A DNA stretch of 40,096 nt from Acidobacteriota bacterium (GTDB taxonomy: Bacteria > Acidobacteriota > Thermoanaerobaculia > Multivoradales > JAGPDF01): NCBI GenBank assembly GCA_014584695.1, contig JACTMI010000012.1, positions 1-40,096 of the forward strand, written 5' to 3'. Both the position numbers and the translations under genes were made by a program. Positions 23,889-32,043 of the stretch are shown piece after piece (the stretch's first letter is position 1; every line of letters begins with the position of its first letter). The notes beneath the pieces were generated by a model. That model was given only the letters and a program-made list of their open reading frames with translations. It had not been told where the DNA came from and made no database searches.

Positions 23889-24764
23889 GTGAAACCGGCG
23901 CCGTTCGACTACGCCGCTCCGCGCTCGCTCGACGAGACGCTCGATCTGCTCGCCGAGCGGGGAGGCGAGGGCAAGATCCTGGCCGGCGGGCAGAGCCTGC
24001 TGCCGGTCTTGAATTTCCGCCTCGCGCAACCGGCGCTGCTGGTCGACGTCAACCGGGTGGCGGGGCTCGACACCCTCGCCGCGACCGCGGACGGCGGCCT
24101 GGCGGTGGGCGCGCTGGTGCGCCAGCGGCGGCTCGAGCGCGATCCCGAAGTGGCGCGCCGCGCGCCGCTGCTGGCCGAAGCGATCCGGCACGTCGCCCAC
24201 CCGCAGATCCGCGCCCGCGGGACGCTCTGCGGCAGCCTCGCCCACGCCGACCCGGCGGCCGAGCTGCCCGCGGTCGCGCTGGCGCTCGGCGCGCGGCTGC
24301 GCCTCCGGCGCCGCGGCGGCGAGCGCTGGCTGGAGGCGGCGCGCTTCTTCACCGGCCTGTTCGCCACCGCGCTCGCGCCCGACGAGATGCTGGTCGAGGT
24401 CCACTTTCCCCCCGCGCCGGCGCGCACCGGCACGGCCTTCCTCGAAGCGGCGCGCCGCCACGGCGACTACGCGCAGGCGGGTGTCGCGGCGAGCGTGACG
24501 CTGGGCGAAGACGGCCGCTGCCGCGCTGCGCGCCTGGTCTTCCTCGCCGTCGGCGAGGGGCCGATCGACGCCGCGCGCTCGGCCGCCGCGCTCGTCGGCG
24601 AGCGCCCCGAGGGGACGCTCCTCGAAGCCGTCGCGCGCCAAGCCGCGGCCACCGAGATCGACCCCTTGGGCGACATCCACGCCAGCGCCGAGTTCAAGCG
24701 CCACCTGGCGGCGGTGCTCGCCCGCCGGGCGCTCACGGAAGCGAGCGCGAGGGCGGCCGCGTGA
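23889..24764 (+). CDS. Molybdenum hydroxylase FAD-binding subunit (CoxM-like)
   Basis: The medium subunit of a xanthine-oxidase/CO-dehydrogenase-family enzyme, 291 residues, a normal length. It begins PFDYAAPRSLDETLDLLAE, followed by the FAD-contacting KILAGGQSLLPVLNFRLA (about 34-51) and RGTLCGSLAHADPAAELPAV (about 113-132), then the C-terminal CO_deh_flav_C domain. It passes electrons from the iron-sulfur subunit to an acceptor such as NAD+ or quinone. Start at GTG 23889, 15 bp after the upstream stop. Its stop overlaps the GTG of the 2Fe-2S gene (GTGA at 24761-24764). Confidence 0.93.
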   Translation: MKPAPFDYAAPRSLDETLDLLAERGGEGKILAGGQSLLPVLNFRLAQPALLVDVNRVAGLDTLAATADGGLAVGALVRQRRLERDPEVARRAPLLAEAIRHVAHPQIRARGTLCGSLAHADPAAELPAVALALGARLRLRRRGGERWLEAARFFTGLFATALAPDEMLVEVHFPPAPARTGTAFLEAARRHGDYAQAGVAASVTLGEDGRCRAARLVFLAVGEGPIDAARSAAALVGERPEGTLLEAVARQAAATEIDPLGDIHASAEFKRHLAAVLARRALTEASARAAA

Positions 24765-25276
24765 GCGCAGCGGCGCCGTTCGACCCGCGCGCCGCCGCCG
24801 GGAGCCAGCCGCTCCGTTGCACGGTCAACGGCGCCGCGGTCGAGCGCGCGGTCGAGCCGCGGCTGCTGTTGTCGGACTTCCTGCGCCACGACCTCGGTCT
24901 GACCGGCACCCACGTCGGCTGCGAGCACGGGGTCTGCGGCGCCTGCACGGTGCTCGTCGACGGCGAGGCGGTCCGCTCCTGCCTGCTGCTCGCGGTGCAG
25001 GCCGACGGGCTCGCGATCGAGACGGTCGAGAGCCTCGCGCCCGGCAGTGCGGAGCTGCATCCGCTCCAGGAGGCCTTCCGTGCCCATCATGCGCTGCAGT
25101 GCGGCTTCTGCACGCCCGGGATCCTGATGACGATGGTGGCGTTCCTCGCCGAGCATTCCGCGCCGACCGAGGCGGAGGTTCGCCTGGCGCTCGCGGGCAA
25201 CCTCTGCCGCTGCACCGGCTACCAGAACATCGTCGACGCGGTGCTCGCGGCCGCGCGGAGCCGCCGTGAGCGCTGA
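24761..25276 (+). CDS. Molybdenum hydroxylase 2Fe-2S subunit (CoxS-like)
   Basis: The small subunit, 171 residues. The plant-type cluster is held by C54, C59, C62 and C74 (CEHGVCGACTVLVDG ... SC). The second cluster is held by C114, C117, C149 and C151 (CGFCTPG ... CRCTGYQNI). All eight ligands are present. It relays electrons from the molybdopterin site to FAD. It starts at GTG 24761 with a 4-bp overlap and has an N-terminal extension of about 15 residues (AAPFDPRAAAGSQP). It overlaps the amidase gene by 11 bp. Confidence 0.95.
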   Translation: MSAAAPFDPRAAAGSQPLRCTVNGAAVERAVEPRLLLSDFLRHDLGLTGTHVGCEHGVCGACTVLVDGEAVRSCLLLAVQADGLAIETVESLAPGSAELHPLQEAFRAHHALQCGFCTPGILMTMVAFLAEHSAPTEAEVRLALAGNLCRCTGYQNIVDAVLAAARSRRER

Positions 25277-26540
25277 CGCCTCGACCGCGCTCGCCCTCGG
25301 GCCGCGGCTGGCGGCGTGGGAGGAGCGCTTCGCCGAGCGCGAGCCGACCGTCCGCGCCTTCGTCACCGAGCCCGGGCGCGTCGCGCGGCTGCGGCGCGAG
25401 GCCGCGGCGCTCGAAGCGCGCGGCCGCTCGGCGGCGCTCGGCGGACTCCTCTTGGGCGTCAAGGACATCTTCCACGTCGACGGCCTGCCGACGCGCGCCG
25501 GCAGCTCGCTGCCGCTCGCCGAGCTCGGCGGCGCCCAAGGCCCCTGCGTCACCGCGCTGCGCGCCGCCGGGGCGCTGGTCGCGGGTAAGACCGTCACCAC
25601 CGAGTTTGCCTATTTCGCCCCCGGCCCGACGCGCAACCCGGCGGCGCTCGACCGCACACCCGGCGGCTCGTCGAGCGGCTCGGCGGCGGCGGTCGCGGCC
25701 GGCCTCGCCGATCTCGCGCTCGGCACGCAGACCATCGGCTCGATCGGCCGCCCCGCGGCCTACTGCGGCATCGCCGGCTTCAAGCCGAGCTACGACCGGA
25801 TCGCGCGCACGGGCGTCGTCCCGCTCGCGCCCTCGGCCGATCACGTCGGCTGCTTCGCGCGCGACGTCGCGACGATCGGCCTCGCGGTCTCGGTCGTGAT
25901 CGAAAACTGGCGCCCGCGGGCGAGCGCTGCGCGGACCGCGCGGCTGGGTGTCCCGGTCGGTCCCTACCTCGAAAGAGCCGCCAGGGAGGGCAGGGAGCAT
26001 TTCGAACGCGCGCGCCGTCGCCTGACGACCTGCGGCTTCGAGGTCGTCGAGGTGCCCGCGATGGACGACTTCGCCGCGATCGACGCTCGCCACCGCCAGT
26101 TGGTGGCGGCGGAGGCGGCGGCGGTGCACGCCGACTGGTACGCCCGCTACCGCGAGCGCTATCACCCGAAGACGGCGGAGCTGATCGAACGCGGCCGGAC
26201 GGTCTCGGCGACCGAGCTCGAGCGGGCGCGCGCCGGCGGGCTCGAGCTGCGTGACACGCTCGAGGCCGCGATGGGCCGCCACGGCATCGACCTCTGGATC
26301 TCGCCGCCGGCGCTCGGGCCGGCGCCGCTCGGGCTCGACTCCACCGGCGATCCGGTGATGAACCTGCCCTGGACGCACGCCGGGCTGCCGGCGCTCGTGC
26401 TGCCCGCCGGGCGGAGCCGGGAGGGGCTGCCGATGGGACTGCAGGTCGTCGCCCGCTTCGGCGCCGACGAGGAGCTGCTCGCCTGGGCGCCGGCGATCGA
26501 AGCGGCGCTCGGCGGGCTCGACCGGGAAGAGGGGTCCTGA
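25266..26540 (+). CDS. Amidase-signature family hydrolase
   Basis: A 424-residue Ser-cisSer-Lys hydrolase (PF01425). The catalytic lysine is K66 in LGVKDIFHVDG. The signature TPGGSSSGSAAAVAAG gives cis-Ser S135, and GTQTIGSIGRPAAYCGIAGFKPS gives nucleophile S159. The family splits C-N bonds of amides, including urea derivatives (allophanate hydrolase, AtzE/biuret hydrolases). Length fits the core domain alone, without the C-terminal domain of full allophanate hydrolases. Lying inside the molybdenum hydroxylase genes, it most likely cuts the linear amide or ureido product formed after ring opening; ureidomalonate to malonate is the guess that best fits the MatB-like gene. Start at GTG 25266. 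Confidence 0.9.
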   Translation: MSADASTALALGPRLAAWEERFAEREPTVRAFVTEPGRVARLRREAAALEARGRSAALGGLLLGVKDIFHVDGLPTRAGSSLPLAELGGAQGPCVTALRAAGALVAGKTVTTEFAYFAPGPTRNPAALDRTPGGSSSGSAAAVAAGLADLALGTQTIGSIGRPAAYCGIAGFKPSYDRIARTGVVPLAPSADHVGCFARDVATIGLAVSVVIENWRPRASAARTARLGVPVGPYLERAAREGREHFERARRRLTTCGFEVVEVPAMDDFAAIDARHRQLVAAEAAAVHADWYARYRERYHPKTAELIERGRTVSATELERARAGGLELRDTLEAAMGRHGIDLWISPPALGPAPLGLDSTGDPVMNLPWTHAGLPALVLPAGRSREGLPMGLQVVARFGADEELLAWAPAIEAALGGLDREEGS

Positions 26541-27769
26541 TGGACATCGACGCTGCCAATCGCGAGGCGGTCGAGCGGATGCTCGCGGCGCGGCCGCAGC
26601 TGGTCGGCGTCGCCCGCGCCGAGGAGGTCCTGCCCGACTTCGGCGGACGGATGCTGCTCCACGCCGGGCCGCCGCTCGAATGGGCGCGGATGTCGGGGCC
26701 CCTGCGCGGCGCGCTGGTCGGCGCCGTGCTCTACGAGGGCTGGGCGGCGGACGCCGAGAGCGCCGGCGAGCTGCTGGCGGGGGGCGGCGTCCGTTTCGAC
26801 GCCTGCCACCATCACGGCGCCGCCGGGCCGATGGCGGGGGTCGTCGCCCCCTCGTTCGCGGTCTGGGTGGTCGAGGAGCGGACTTTCGGCGGGCGCTTCT
26901 TCTCGACCCTCAACGAGGGCTCGGGCAGAGTGCTCCGCTTCGGCGCCCATGCGCCCGAGGTGCTCGACCGCCTGCGCTGGCTCAACGAGACGCTGGCGCC
27001 GGAGGCCGGCGCGGCGCTCGCGTCGACCGGCGGTTTCGATCTCCATGCCGCGCTCGCCGAGATGCTCCACCGCGGCGACGAGGGGCACTGCAGCAGTCTG
27101 GCGGGATCGCTGCTGCTGCTGCGCCACCTGGCGCCGGCGATCGCGCGCTCGGCCGCGCCGGCGGCGACCCGCGGCCGCGCGCTCGAGCTGCTCGGTGGCA
27201 ACTGGCTCGCGATCCTCAACCCGGTCATGGCGGCGTGCAAGGCGATCTGCGACGCCGGCCACGGCGTGGACGGCTCGACCGTCGTCACCCGGCTGGCGCG
27301 CAACGGCACCGAATTCGGCATCCGCGTTTCGGGCGCCGGGGACGGCTGGTTCACCGGCCCGGCGCAGGTGCCGGCCGGCGTCTTCTACCCGGGCTACGGC
27401 CAGGCCGACGCCAACCCCGACATCGGCGACTCGGTGATCACCGAGTGCGCCGGCATCGGCGCCTTCGCCATGGCCGCCGCGCCGGCGATCGCGCGCCTGG
27501 TCGGCGGCACGCCGGAGAGCGCCGTCCAGGCGACCCTCGACATGTACCGCATCACCGTCGCCGAGCACCCCGACTTCACGATTCCCGGCCTCGGCTTCCG
27601 CGGCACGCCGACCGGTATCGACGCCCGCAAGGTGGTCGAGCTCGAGCTGCCGCCCCACGTCAACACCGGCATCGCCCACCGCGAGCCCGGCATCGGCCAG
27701 ATCGGCTTCGGCCTGGTGCGGCCGCCGCTGGCGCCGTTCCGGGAGGCGCTGGCCGCCGTCGGCGGCTAG
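26540..27769 (+). CDS. DUF1116 protein (AllG/YlbE-like, carbamoyl-transfer associated)
   Basis: A 409-residue member of DUF1116 (PF06545). Typical blocks are ANREAVERMLAARPQLVGV, LLHAGPPLEWARMSGPLRGA (39-58), FDACHHHGAAGPMAG (about 86-100), TLNEGSGRVLRFG, HRGDEGH, VMAACKAICDA, ECAGIGAFAMAAAPAI and PGIGQIGFGLVRPP. In E. coli AllG (YlbE) works with AllF (FdrA) and AllH (YlbF) as an oxamate carbamoyltransferase that yields carbamoyl phosphate. Neither partner is present in this window, so this protein may act alone, use distant partners, or do another reaction. Start at ATG 26540, sharing one base with the amidase stop (TGATG), with GAGGGG upstream. Confidence 0.88.
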   Translation: MDIDAANREAVERMLAARPQLVGVARAEEVLPDFGGRMLLHAGPPLEWARMSGPLRGALVGAVLYEGWAADAESAGELLAGGGVRFDACHHHGAAGPMAGVVAPSFAVWVVEERTFGGRFFSTLNEGSGRVLRFGAHAPEVLDRLRWLNETLAPEAGAALASTGGFDLHAALAEMLHRGDEGHCSSLAGSLLLLRHLAPAIARSAAPAATRGRALELLGGNWLAILNPVMAACKAICDAGHGVDGSTVVTRLARNGTEFGIRVSGAGDGWFTGPAQVPAGVFYPGYGQADANPDIGDSVITECAGIGAFAMAAAPAIARLVGGTPESAVQATLDMYRITVAEHPDFTIPGLGFRGTPTGIDARKVVELELPPHVNTGIAHREPGIGQIGFGLVRPPLAPFREALAAVGG

Positions 27770-27784
27770 AGGAAAGGAGACGCC

Positions 27785-28648
27785 GTGCACGTCCCCTACG
27801 ATCTCTCGAAGGTCCGCATCCTCGATCTGTCGCAGAACTTCTCGATGGACTCGCCGTCGTTCGCCTTCTACGAGGGACCGACGGTGAAGTGGCAGAAGCG
27901 GCTGGCCTTCGAGGGGGTCAACGCGCAGTACATCGGCACCACCAACCACATCGCCACCCACCTCGACTCGCCGATCCACTTCTACGACCCGGGGCCCGAC
28001 ATCGCCGGCATTCCGATCGAGACGCTGGTCGGGCCGGCGTGCGTGGTCGACCTGTGCCAGTTCGGGATCGGCGACTACCAGATTTACGGCCCCGAGCACT
28101 TCGAGGCCTGGGAGAAGCGGCACGGCATCGCGATCGAGCGCGGCGACATCCTGATCGTCCACACCGGCTACCACCGCTTCTACAACGAGGATTGGCACAA
28201 GGGGGTCCCCTGCCCGGTCGCCGGCGTGCCGTTCCGCGGTCTCGACGCCCCGCACGAGCCCGACCTGCCGCGCGCCTTCCTGCGCCACCCCGGGCCGCAG
28301 GGGCGCTTCGCCGAGTGGGTGCTCGACCGCGGCATCCGCTGGCTCGCCTACGACTGCATCGCCGCCGACCATCCGTTCAACACCAACGTGAGGAAGGCGC
28401 GCCCCGACCTGATTCCCGAGGTCGAGGCGGCGATCGGCGGCTCGCTCGCCGATCTCATGCCCTGGCCCGCGGACTACCAGGTGATGCACGTCAAGCTCTT
28501 CCCGCACGGCGTCTTCCACGCCGAGAACGTCGGCGGCCGGATCGACGAGATCCTGAATCAGCGCGTCTGGGTCGGCTGCTTCCCCTTCCGCTTCAAAGGC
28601 GGCGAGGCCGCCTTCAGCCGCTTCGTCGCTTTCGTCGAGGAGCGCTGA
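27785..28648 (+). CDS. Cyclase-family (PF04199) metal-dependent cyclic-amide hydrolase
   Basis: A 287-residue protein with the family's metal motif HIATHLDSPIHF: H55, H59 and D61 bind the metal (as in kynurenine formamidase) and H65 follows. Later FPHGVFHAENVGG supplies the conserved His/Glu pair near residue 245. The family includes isatin hydrolase and bacterial kynurenine formamidase, which open cyclic amides or hydrolyse N-formyl groups. In this operon it is the natural candidate for opening the oxidised ring. The start is GTG 27785 with a strong site, GGAAAGGAG, 5 bases upstream, the best ribosome site in the operon; the gap from the previous gene is 15 bp. The stop directly abuts the next GTG. 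Confidence 0.9.
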   Translation: MHVPYDLSKVRILDLSQNFSMDSPSFAFYEGPTVKWQKRLAFEGVNAQYIGTTNHIATHLDSPIHFYDPGPDIAGIPIETLVGPACVVDLCQFGIGDYQIYGPEHFEAWEKRHGIAIERGDILIVHTGYHRFYNEDWHKGVPCPVAGVPFRGLDAPHEPDLPRAFLRHPGPQGRFAEWVLDRGIRWLAYDCIAADHPFNTNVRKARPDLIPEVEAAIGGSLADLMPWPADYQVMHVKLFPHGVFHAENVGGRIDEILNQRVWVGCFPFRFKGGEAAFSRFVAFVEER

Positions 28649-31018
28649 GTGACGGCGGACGGCGCCGGGGCGGCGGGCGCGGGCGGCCTCGGCGCGCGTT
28701 ATCCGCGCAACGAGGACGCGCGGCTGCTCACCGGGCAGGCGCTCTTTCTCGACGACCTGGCGCTGCCCGGGATGCTCCACGCGGCGTTGCTGCGCAGCCC
28801 GCACGCGCACGCCAGGATCCGGTCGGTCGACGCTTCGCGCGCCCGCGCGCTGGCGGGCGTCGTGGCGGTCGTGACGGCGGAGGATCTCGGCGCCTACTGG
28901 CGGCCGGGGCCGCTCCTGGTGCCGCCGCCGCCGGTCGCGGGCGCGCTCTTCCACGAGCGGACCCAGGTGCCGTTGGCCAAGGGGAAGGTCCGTCACGTCG
29001 GCGAGCCGATCGCCCTCGTCGTGGCGTCGAGCCGCTACCTCGCCGAGGACGCGCTGGCCGAGATCGAGGTCGAGTTCGAGGTGCTCGACGCCGCCGTCGA
29101 CCTCGAGGGCGCGCTCGCCGCCGGCGCGCCGCTCGTCCACGACGATCTCGACTCCAACCTGGCCGCGCACGTCGTCCAGGCGCGGGGGGATTGGGCGGTG
29201 GCGCGCGCCGCGGCCCACCGGGTGATCGCGCGCCGACTCCACTACGACCGCGGCACCGCCGCGGCGCTCGAGAACCGCGGCGTGGCGGCCGAGTGGGACG
29301 CCCGCGCCGGCCGGTTGACGGTGTGGGACACCACCCAGGCGCCGATCCCGATCCGCAACGGCCTGGCGGCGATGCTCGGCCTCTCCGAGCACCAGGTGCG
29401 GGTCGCGGCGCCCTTCATCGGCGGCGGCTTCGGCCCCAAGATCATGATGTTCTATCCCGAGGAGGTCCTGATCCCCTGGGCCGCGCGCGCGCTCGGCCGG
29501 CCGGTCAAGTGGACGAGCGACCGGGCCGAGGACTTCGTCTCGACCACCCAGGAGCGCGGGCAGATCCACGACGCCGAGCTGGCGGTCGACCGCGAGGGGC
29601 GGATCCTCGGGCTAGCCGACCGCTTCCTCCACGACACCGGCGCCTACGACCCCTACGGGTTGACCATCCCGCTCAACAGCCAGGCCAACGCCCTCGGGCT
29701 CTACCGTGTGCCGGCCTACCGCAGCGAGTTCCGCGCGGTGTTCACCAACAAGCCGATCGTCACCCCGTACCGCGGCGCCGGGCGCCAGCACGGCACCTTC
29801 GTCATCGAGCGGCTGCTCGACCTGGCGGCGCGCGAGCTGGGGCTCGACCCGGTCGAGATCCGGCGCCGCAATCTCCTCGCCCCGGAGGATTTCCCGGTGC
29901 GTCAGGGGATCGTCTACCAGGACTTCACGGAGCTCACCTACGACAGCGGCGACTACGCGCCGCTGGTCGAGCGGGCGTGCGAGCTGATCGGCTACCAGCG
30001 CTTCCTCGCCGAGGAGCAGCCGCGCCGGCGCGCCGCCGGCCGCGCGAGCGGCATCGGTCTGGTCACCTACGTCGAGGGGACCGGCATCGGCCCTTTCGAA
30101 GGGGCGCGGGTCCAGGTGCAGACCAGCGGCAAGGTGACCGTCGCGACCGGCGTCGGCACCCAGGGGCAGGGGCACTTCACCGCCTTCGCGCAGGTGGCGG
30201 CGTCGGCGCTCGGCGTCTCGCCGCGCGACGTCGACGTCGTCACCGGCGACACCGACCAGTTCCACTGGGGCAGCGGCACCTTCGCCAGCCGGGGCGCGGT
30301 GGTCGCCGGCAACGCCGTCCACGCGGCGGCCTGCGCGGTCGCCGAGAAGGCGCTCGCGCTGGCGGCGTCGGCGCTCGGCGTGGCGGCGGCGGAGGTCGAG
30401 CTCGCGGCGGGGACGGCGCGGGTGCGCGCCGAGCCGGCGCGGGCGATCGCCCTGGGCGAGCTGGCGCGGCGGGCGAATCCGCTGCGCGGCGCGGTCGTGC
30501 CGGGCACCGAGCCCGGGCTCGAGGCGACCCGCTACTTCGGCCCCGAGCGCGGCGCCACCGCCGCCGGCGTCCACGCGCTGATCCTCGACGTCGATCTGGA
30601 GAGCTGCGCGGTCACGATCGAGCGGCTGGTGGTCGTCCACGACTGCGGCCGCGTCATCAACCCGACCCTGGTCGAAGGGCAGATCCACGGCGGTGTCGCG
30701 CAGGGGATCGGCAACGCTTTCTACGAGCAGCTGGTCTTCGACGACGCCGGGCAGTTGCTCAACGGCTCGTTCATGGATTTCCTGCTGCCGACCGCGCTCG
30801 ACGTGCCGAGAATGGAGGTCGACCACCGCGAGACGCCGTCGCCGCTCAACCCGCTGGGCACCAAGGGGGCGGGGGAGGCCGGAGCGATCCCGGTCGGCGC
30901 GCTCTTCGCGCAGGCGCTCGAGAACGCGCTGGCGCGGCCGGGCCTCGAGATCCGCGACATCCCGCTCTCGCCGTCGCGACTCTGGGAGCTCCTCCGCGCC
31001 GACGCGGGGGCGACGTGA
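28649..31018 (+). CDS. Molybdenum hydroxylase large (molybdopterin) subunit, form II CoxL-like
   Basis: A 789-residue catalytic subunit. Landmarks are RNEDARLLTGQALFLDDL near the N-terminus, the cofactor-binding AAPFIGGGFGPK (about 250-261), the active-site loop TPYRGAGRQHG (about 371-381), IGTQGQG-type loops (GVGTQGQGHFTAFAQ), VHDCGRVINP and the C-terminal LGTKGAGEAGAIP with the catalytic glutamate. The loop is of the PYRGAGR form II type and not the AYRCSFR of true CO dehydrogenase, so the substrate is more likely an N-heterocycle or aldehyde. Start at GTG 28649, directly after the cyclase stop. Unusually, three hydrolase-type genes separate it from its FAD and 2Fe-2S subunits. No cofactor maturation (XdhC/CoxF-like) gene is in the window. 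Confidence 0.93.
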   Translation: MTADGAGAAGAGGLGARYPRNEDARLLTGQALFLDDLALPGMLHAALLRSPHAHARIRSVDASRARALAGVVAVVTAEDLGAYWRPGPLLVPPPPVAGALFHERTQVPLAKGKVRHVGEPIALVVASSRYLAEDALAEIEVEFEVLDAAVDLEGALAAGAPLVHDDLDSNLAAHVVQARGDWAVARAAAHRVIARRLHYDRGTAAALENRGVAAEWDARAGRLTVWDTTQAPIPIRNGLAAMLGLSEHQVRVAAPFIGGGFGPKIMMFYPEEVLIPWAARALGRPVKWTSDRAEDFVSTTQERGQIHDAELAVDREGRILGLADRFLHDTGAYDPYGLTIPLNSQANALGLYRVPAYRSEFRAVFTNKPIVTPYRGAGRQHGTFVIERLLDLAARELGLDPVEIRRRNLLAPEDFPVRQGIVYQDFTELTYDSGDYAPLVERACELIGYQRFLAEEQPRRRAAGRASGIGLVTYVEGTGIGPFEGARVQVQTSGKVTVATGVGTQGQGHFTAFAQVAASALGVSPRDVDVVTGDTDQFHWGSGTFASRGAVVAGNAVHAAACAVAEKALALAASALGVAAAEVELAAGTARVRAEPARAIALGELARRANPLRGAVVPGTEPGLEATRYFGPERGATAAGVHALILDVDLESCAVTIERLVVVHDCGRVINPTLVEGQIHGGVAQGIGNAFYEQLVFDDAGQLLNGSFMDFLLPTALDVPRMEVDHRETPSPLNPLGTKGAGEAGAIPVGALFAQALENALARPGLEIRDIPLSPSRLWELLRADAGAT

Positions 31019-31638
31019 AGCTCGCGGGCGAGCACCGCTTCGCGGTCGCGCGCGAGCGGCTCTGGGCGGCGCTCGTCGACCCGAGCCTGCTCGCCCGCGT
31101 GCTGCCGGGCATCGAGAGCCTGGAACCGACCGGCGAGAGCTCCTGGCGCGCCGCGATGACGTTCCAGGTCGGCCCGGTCCAGGGACGCTTCCAGGGGGCG
31201 CTCGAGCTGTCGGACCTCGTCCCCCCGGAGAGCTACCACCTGAAGCTCGACGGCAGCGGCCCGGCGGGCTTCGTGCGCGGCGCCGGCTCGCTCCGCCTCG
31301 CCGAGGCGGGCGCCGGGACGATGCTCGCCTACGCGCTCGACGCCCAGGTCGGCGGCAAGCTCGCTTCGGTCGGCCAGCGGCTGGTCGAGAGCTCCGCTCG
31401 CGCGCTCGTGCGCCAGGGGCTCGAAGGGCTCGAGCGCGAGCTCGCGGCGCGTGCCCCGGCCGCACTGGTTCCCGGCGCGCCGGAGCTCCCGAGCGCCGCC
31501 CCGCCCTCGACCACCGCGTTCGCCGCCCGTTTCGCGCGCGGCCTCTGGCGCGAGCTGCCCGCCTCCTGGCGCTGGGGCGCGCTCGGCCTCGCGGCCGCAG
31601 CGCTCGCCGCCCTGGCGCTCGCCCTGCGCGGCTGCTGA
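31015..31638 (+). CDS. CoxG-like SRPBCC protein with C-terminal membrane anchor
   Basis: A 207-residue protein starting at GTG 31015, overlapping the CoxL-like stop by GTGA. Residues 1-145 follow the CoxG fold (KLAGEHRFAVARERLWAALV, LARVLPGIESLEP, GPVQGRFQGALEL, YHLKLDGSGPAGFVRGAGSL, VGGKLASVGQRLVESSARAL). A Pro/Ala linker follows, then one transmembrane helix (about 183-203, WGALGLAAAALAALALALRG). CoxG recruits CO dehydrogenase to the membrane so electrons can enter the quinone pool, so this hydroxylase probably does the same. It is the last gene of the operon and ends 10 bp from a convergent gene. Confidence 0.88.
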   Translation: MKLAGEHRFAVARERLWAALVDPSLLARVLPGIESLEPTGESSWRAAMTFQVGPVQGRFQGALELSDLVPPESYHLKLDGSGPAGFVRGAGSLRLAEAGAGTMLAYALDAQVGGKLASVGQRLVESSARALVRQGLEGLERELAARAPAALVPGAPELPSAAPPSTTAFAARFARGLWRELPASWRWGALGLAAAALAALALALRGC

Positions 31639-31648
31639 GCTCTCGGGG

Positions 31649-31924
31649 CTAGGCGCGGCGGGCGAGGCGGCCGAGCAGGTGGGCGAGCAGCGCGGCGACT
31701 GTGCTCCAGAGGGCGCCGCCCGCGAGCAGGCTGGCGGCGAGGAAGCCGCGGCCCTGGACGCCGGCGTAGGCGAGCGAGACCGGGAAGTCGGCCCAGAAGA
31801 GGATCAGCGCCCGCGCGCCGGGAGAGTGGCCGCGCCAGATCCAGAGCACCGCCAGGGTGTGGAGCGCGAGGGCGGCGAGGGCGGCCCGGCGGACCGGACG
31901 CGAGAGCGAGCGCGCGGCGGGCAT
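31649..31924 (-). CDS. Small hydrophobic membrane protein
   Basis: A 91-residue protein with an Arg-rich N-terminus and about two to three hydrophobic segments (ALAALALHTLAVLWIW at about 15-30, ILFWADFPVSLAYAG at about 41-55, GFLAASLLAGGALWSTVAALLAHLL at about 59-83). I recognise no family. It converges with the catabolic operon and is divergent from bshC, 119 bp away. It reads as a real gene because hydrophobicity and positive-inside charge are coherent, but it could be missed or disputed by gene finders. Confidence 0.6.
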   Translation of the reverse strand: MPAARSLSRPVRRAALAALALHTLAVLWIWRGHSPGARALILFWADFPVSLAYAGVQGRGFLAASLLAGGALWSTVAALLAHLLGRLARRA

Positions 31925-32004
31925 GGCGCGAGCCTACACGTCCCGGCGCGCCGCGGCAGGGCGGCGCGAACCGCGAGCGGAAAACCTCGTATCCTCACCC
32001 GGGC

Positions 32005-32025
32005 CGCGGGCGCTTTCCGCCCGCG
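32005..32025 (+). promoter_or_regulatory. Hairpin just upstream of the bshC ribosome site
   Basis: CGCGGGCG (32005-32012) and CGCCCGCG (32018-32025) form a perfect 8-bp stem with loop CTTTC. It ends 6 bases before GGAGGG. TATCCT at 31990-31995 is a possible -10 box. A role in translation control is speculative. Confidence 0.35.
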
Positions 32026-32043
32026 CGCGGCGGAGGGATCCAG

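Noticed and set aside
26162-29569. A minus-strand open frame of over 1100 codons under the catabolic operon
   Set aside because: It mirrors the amidase, DUF1116, cyclase and CoxL-like genes and has typical shadow composition.
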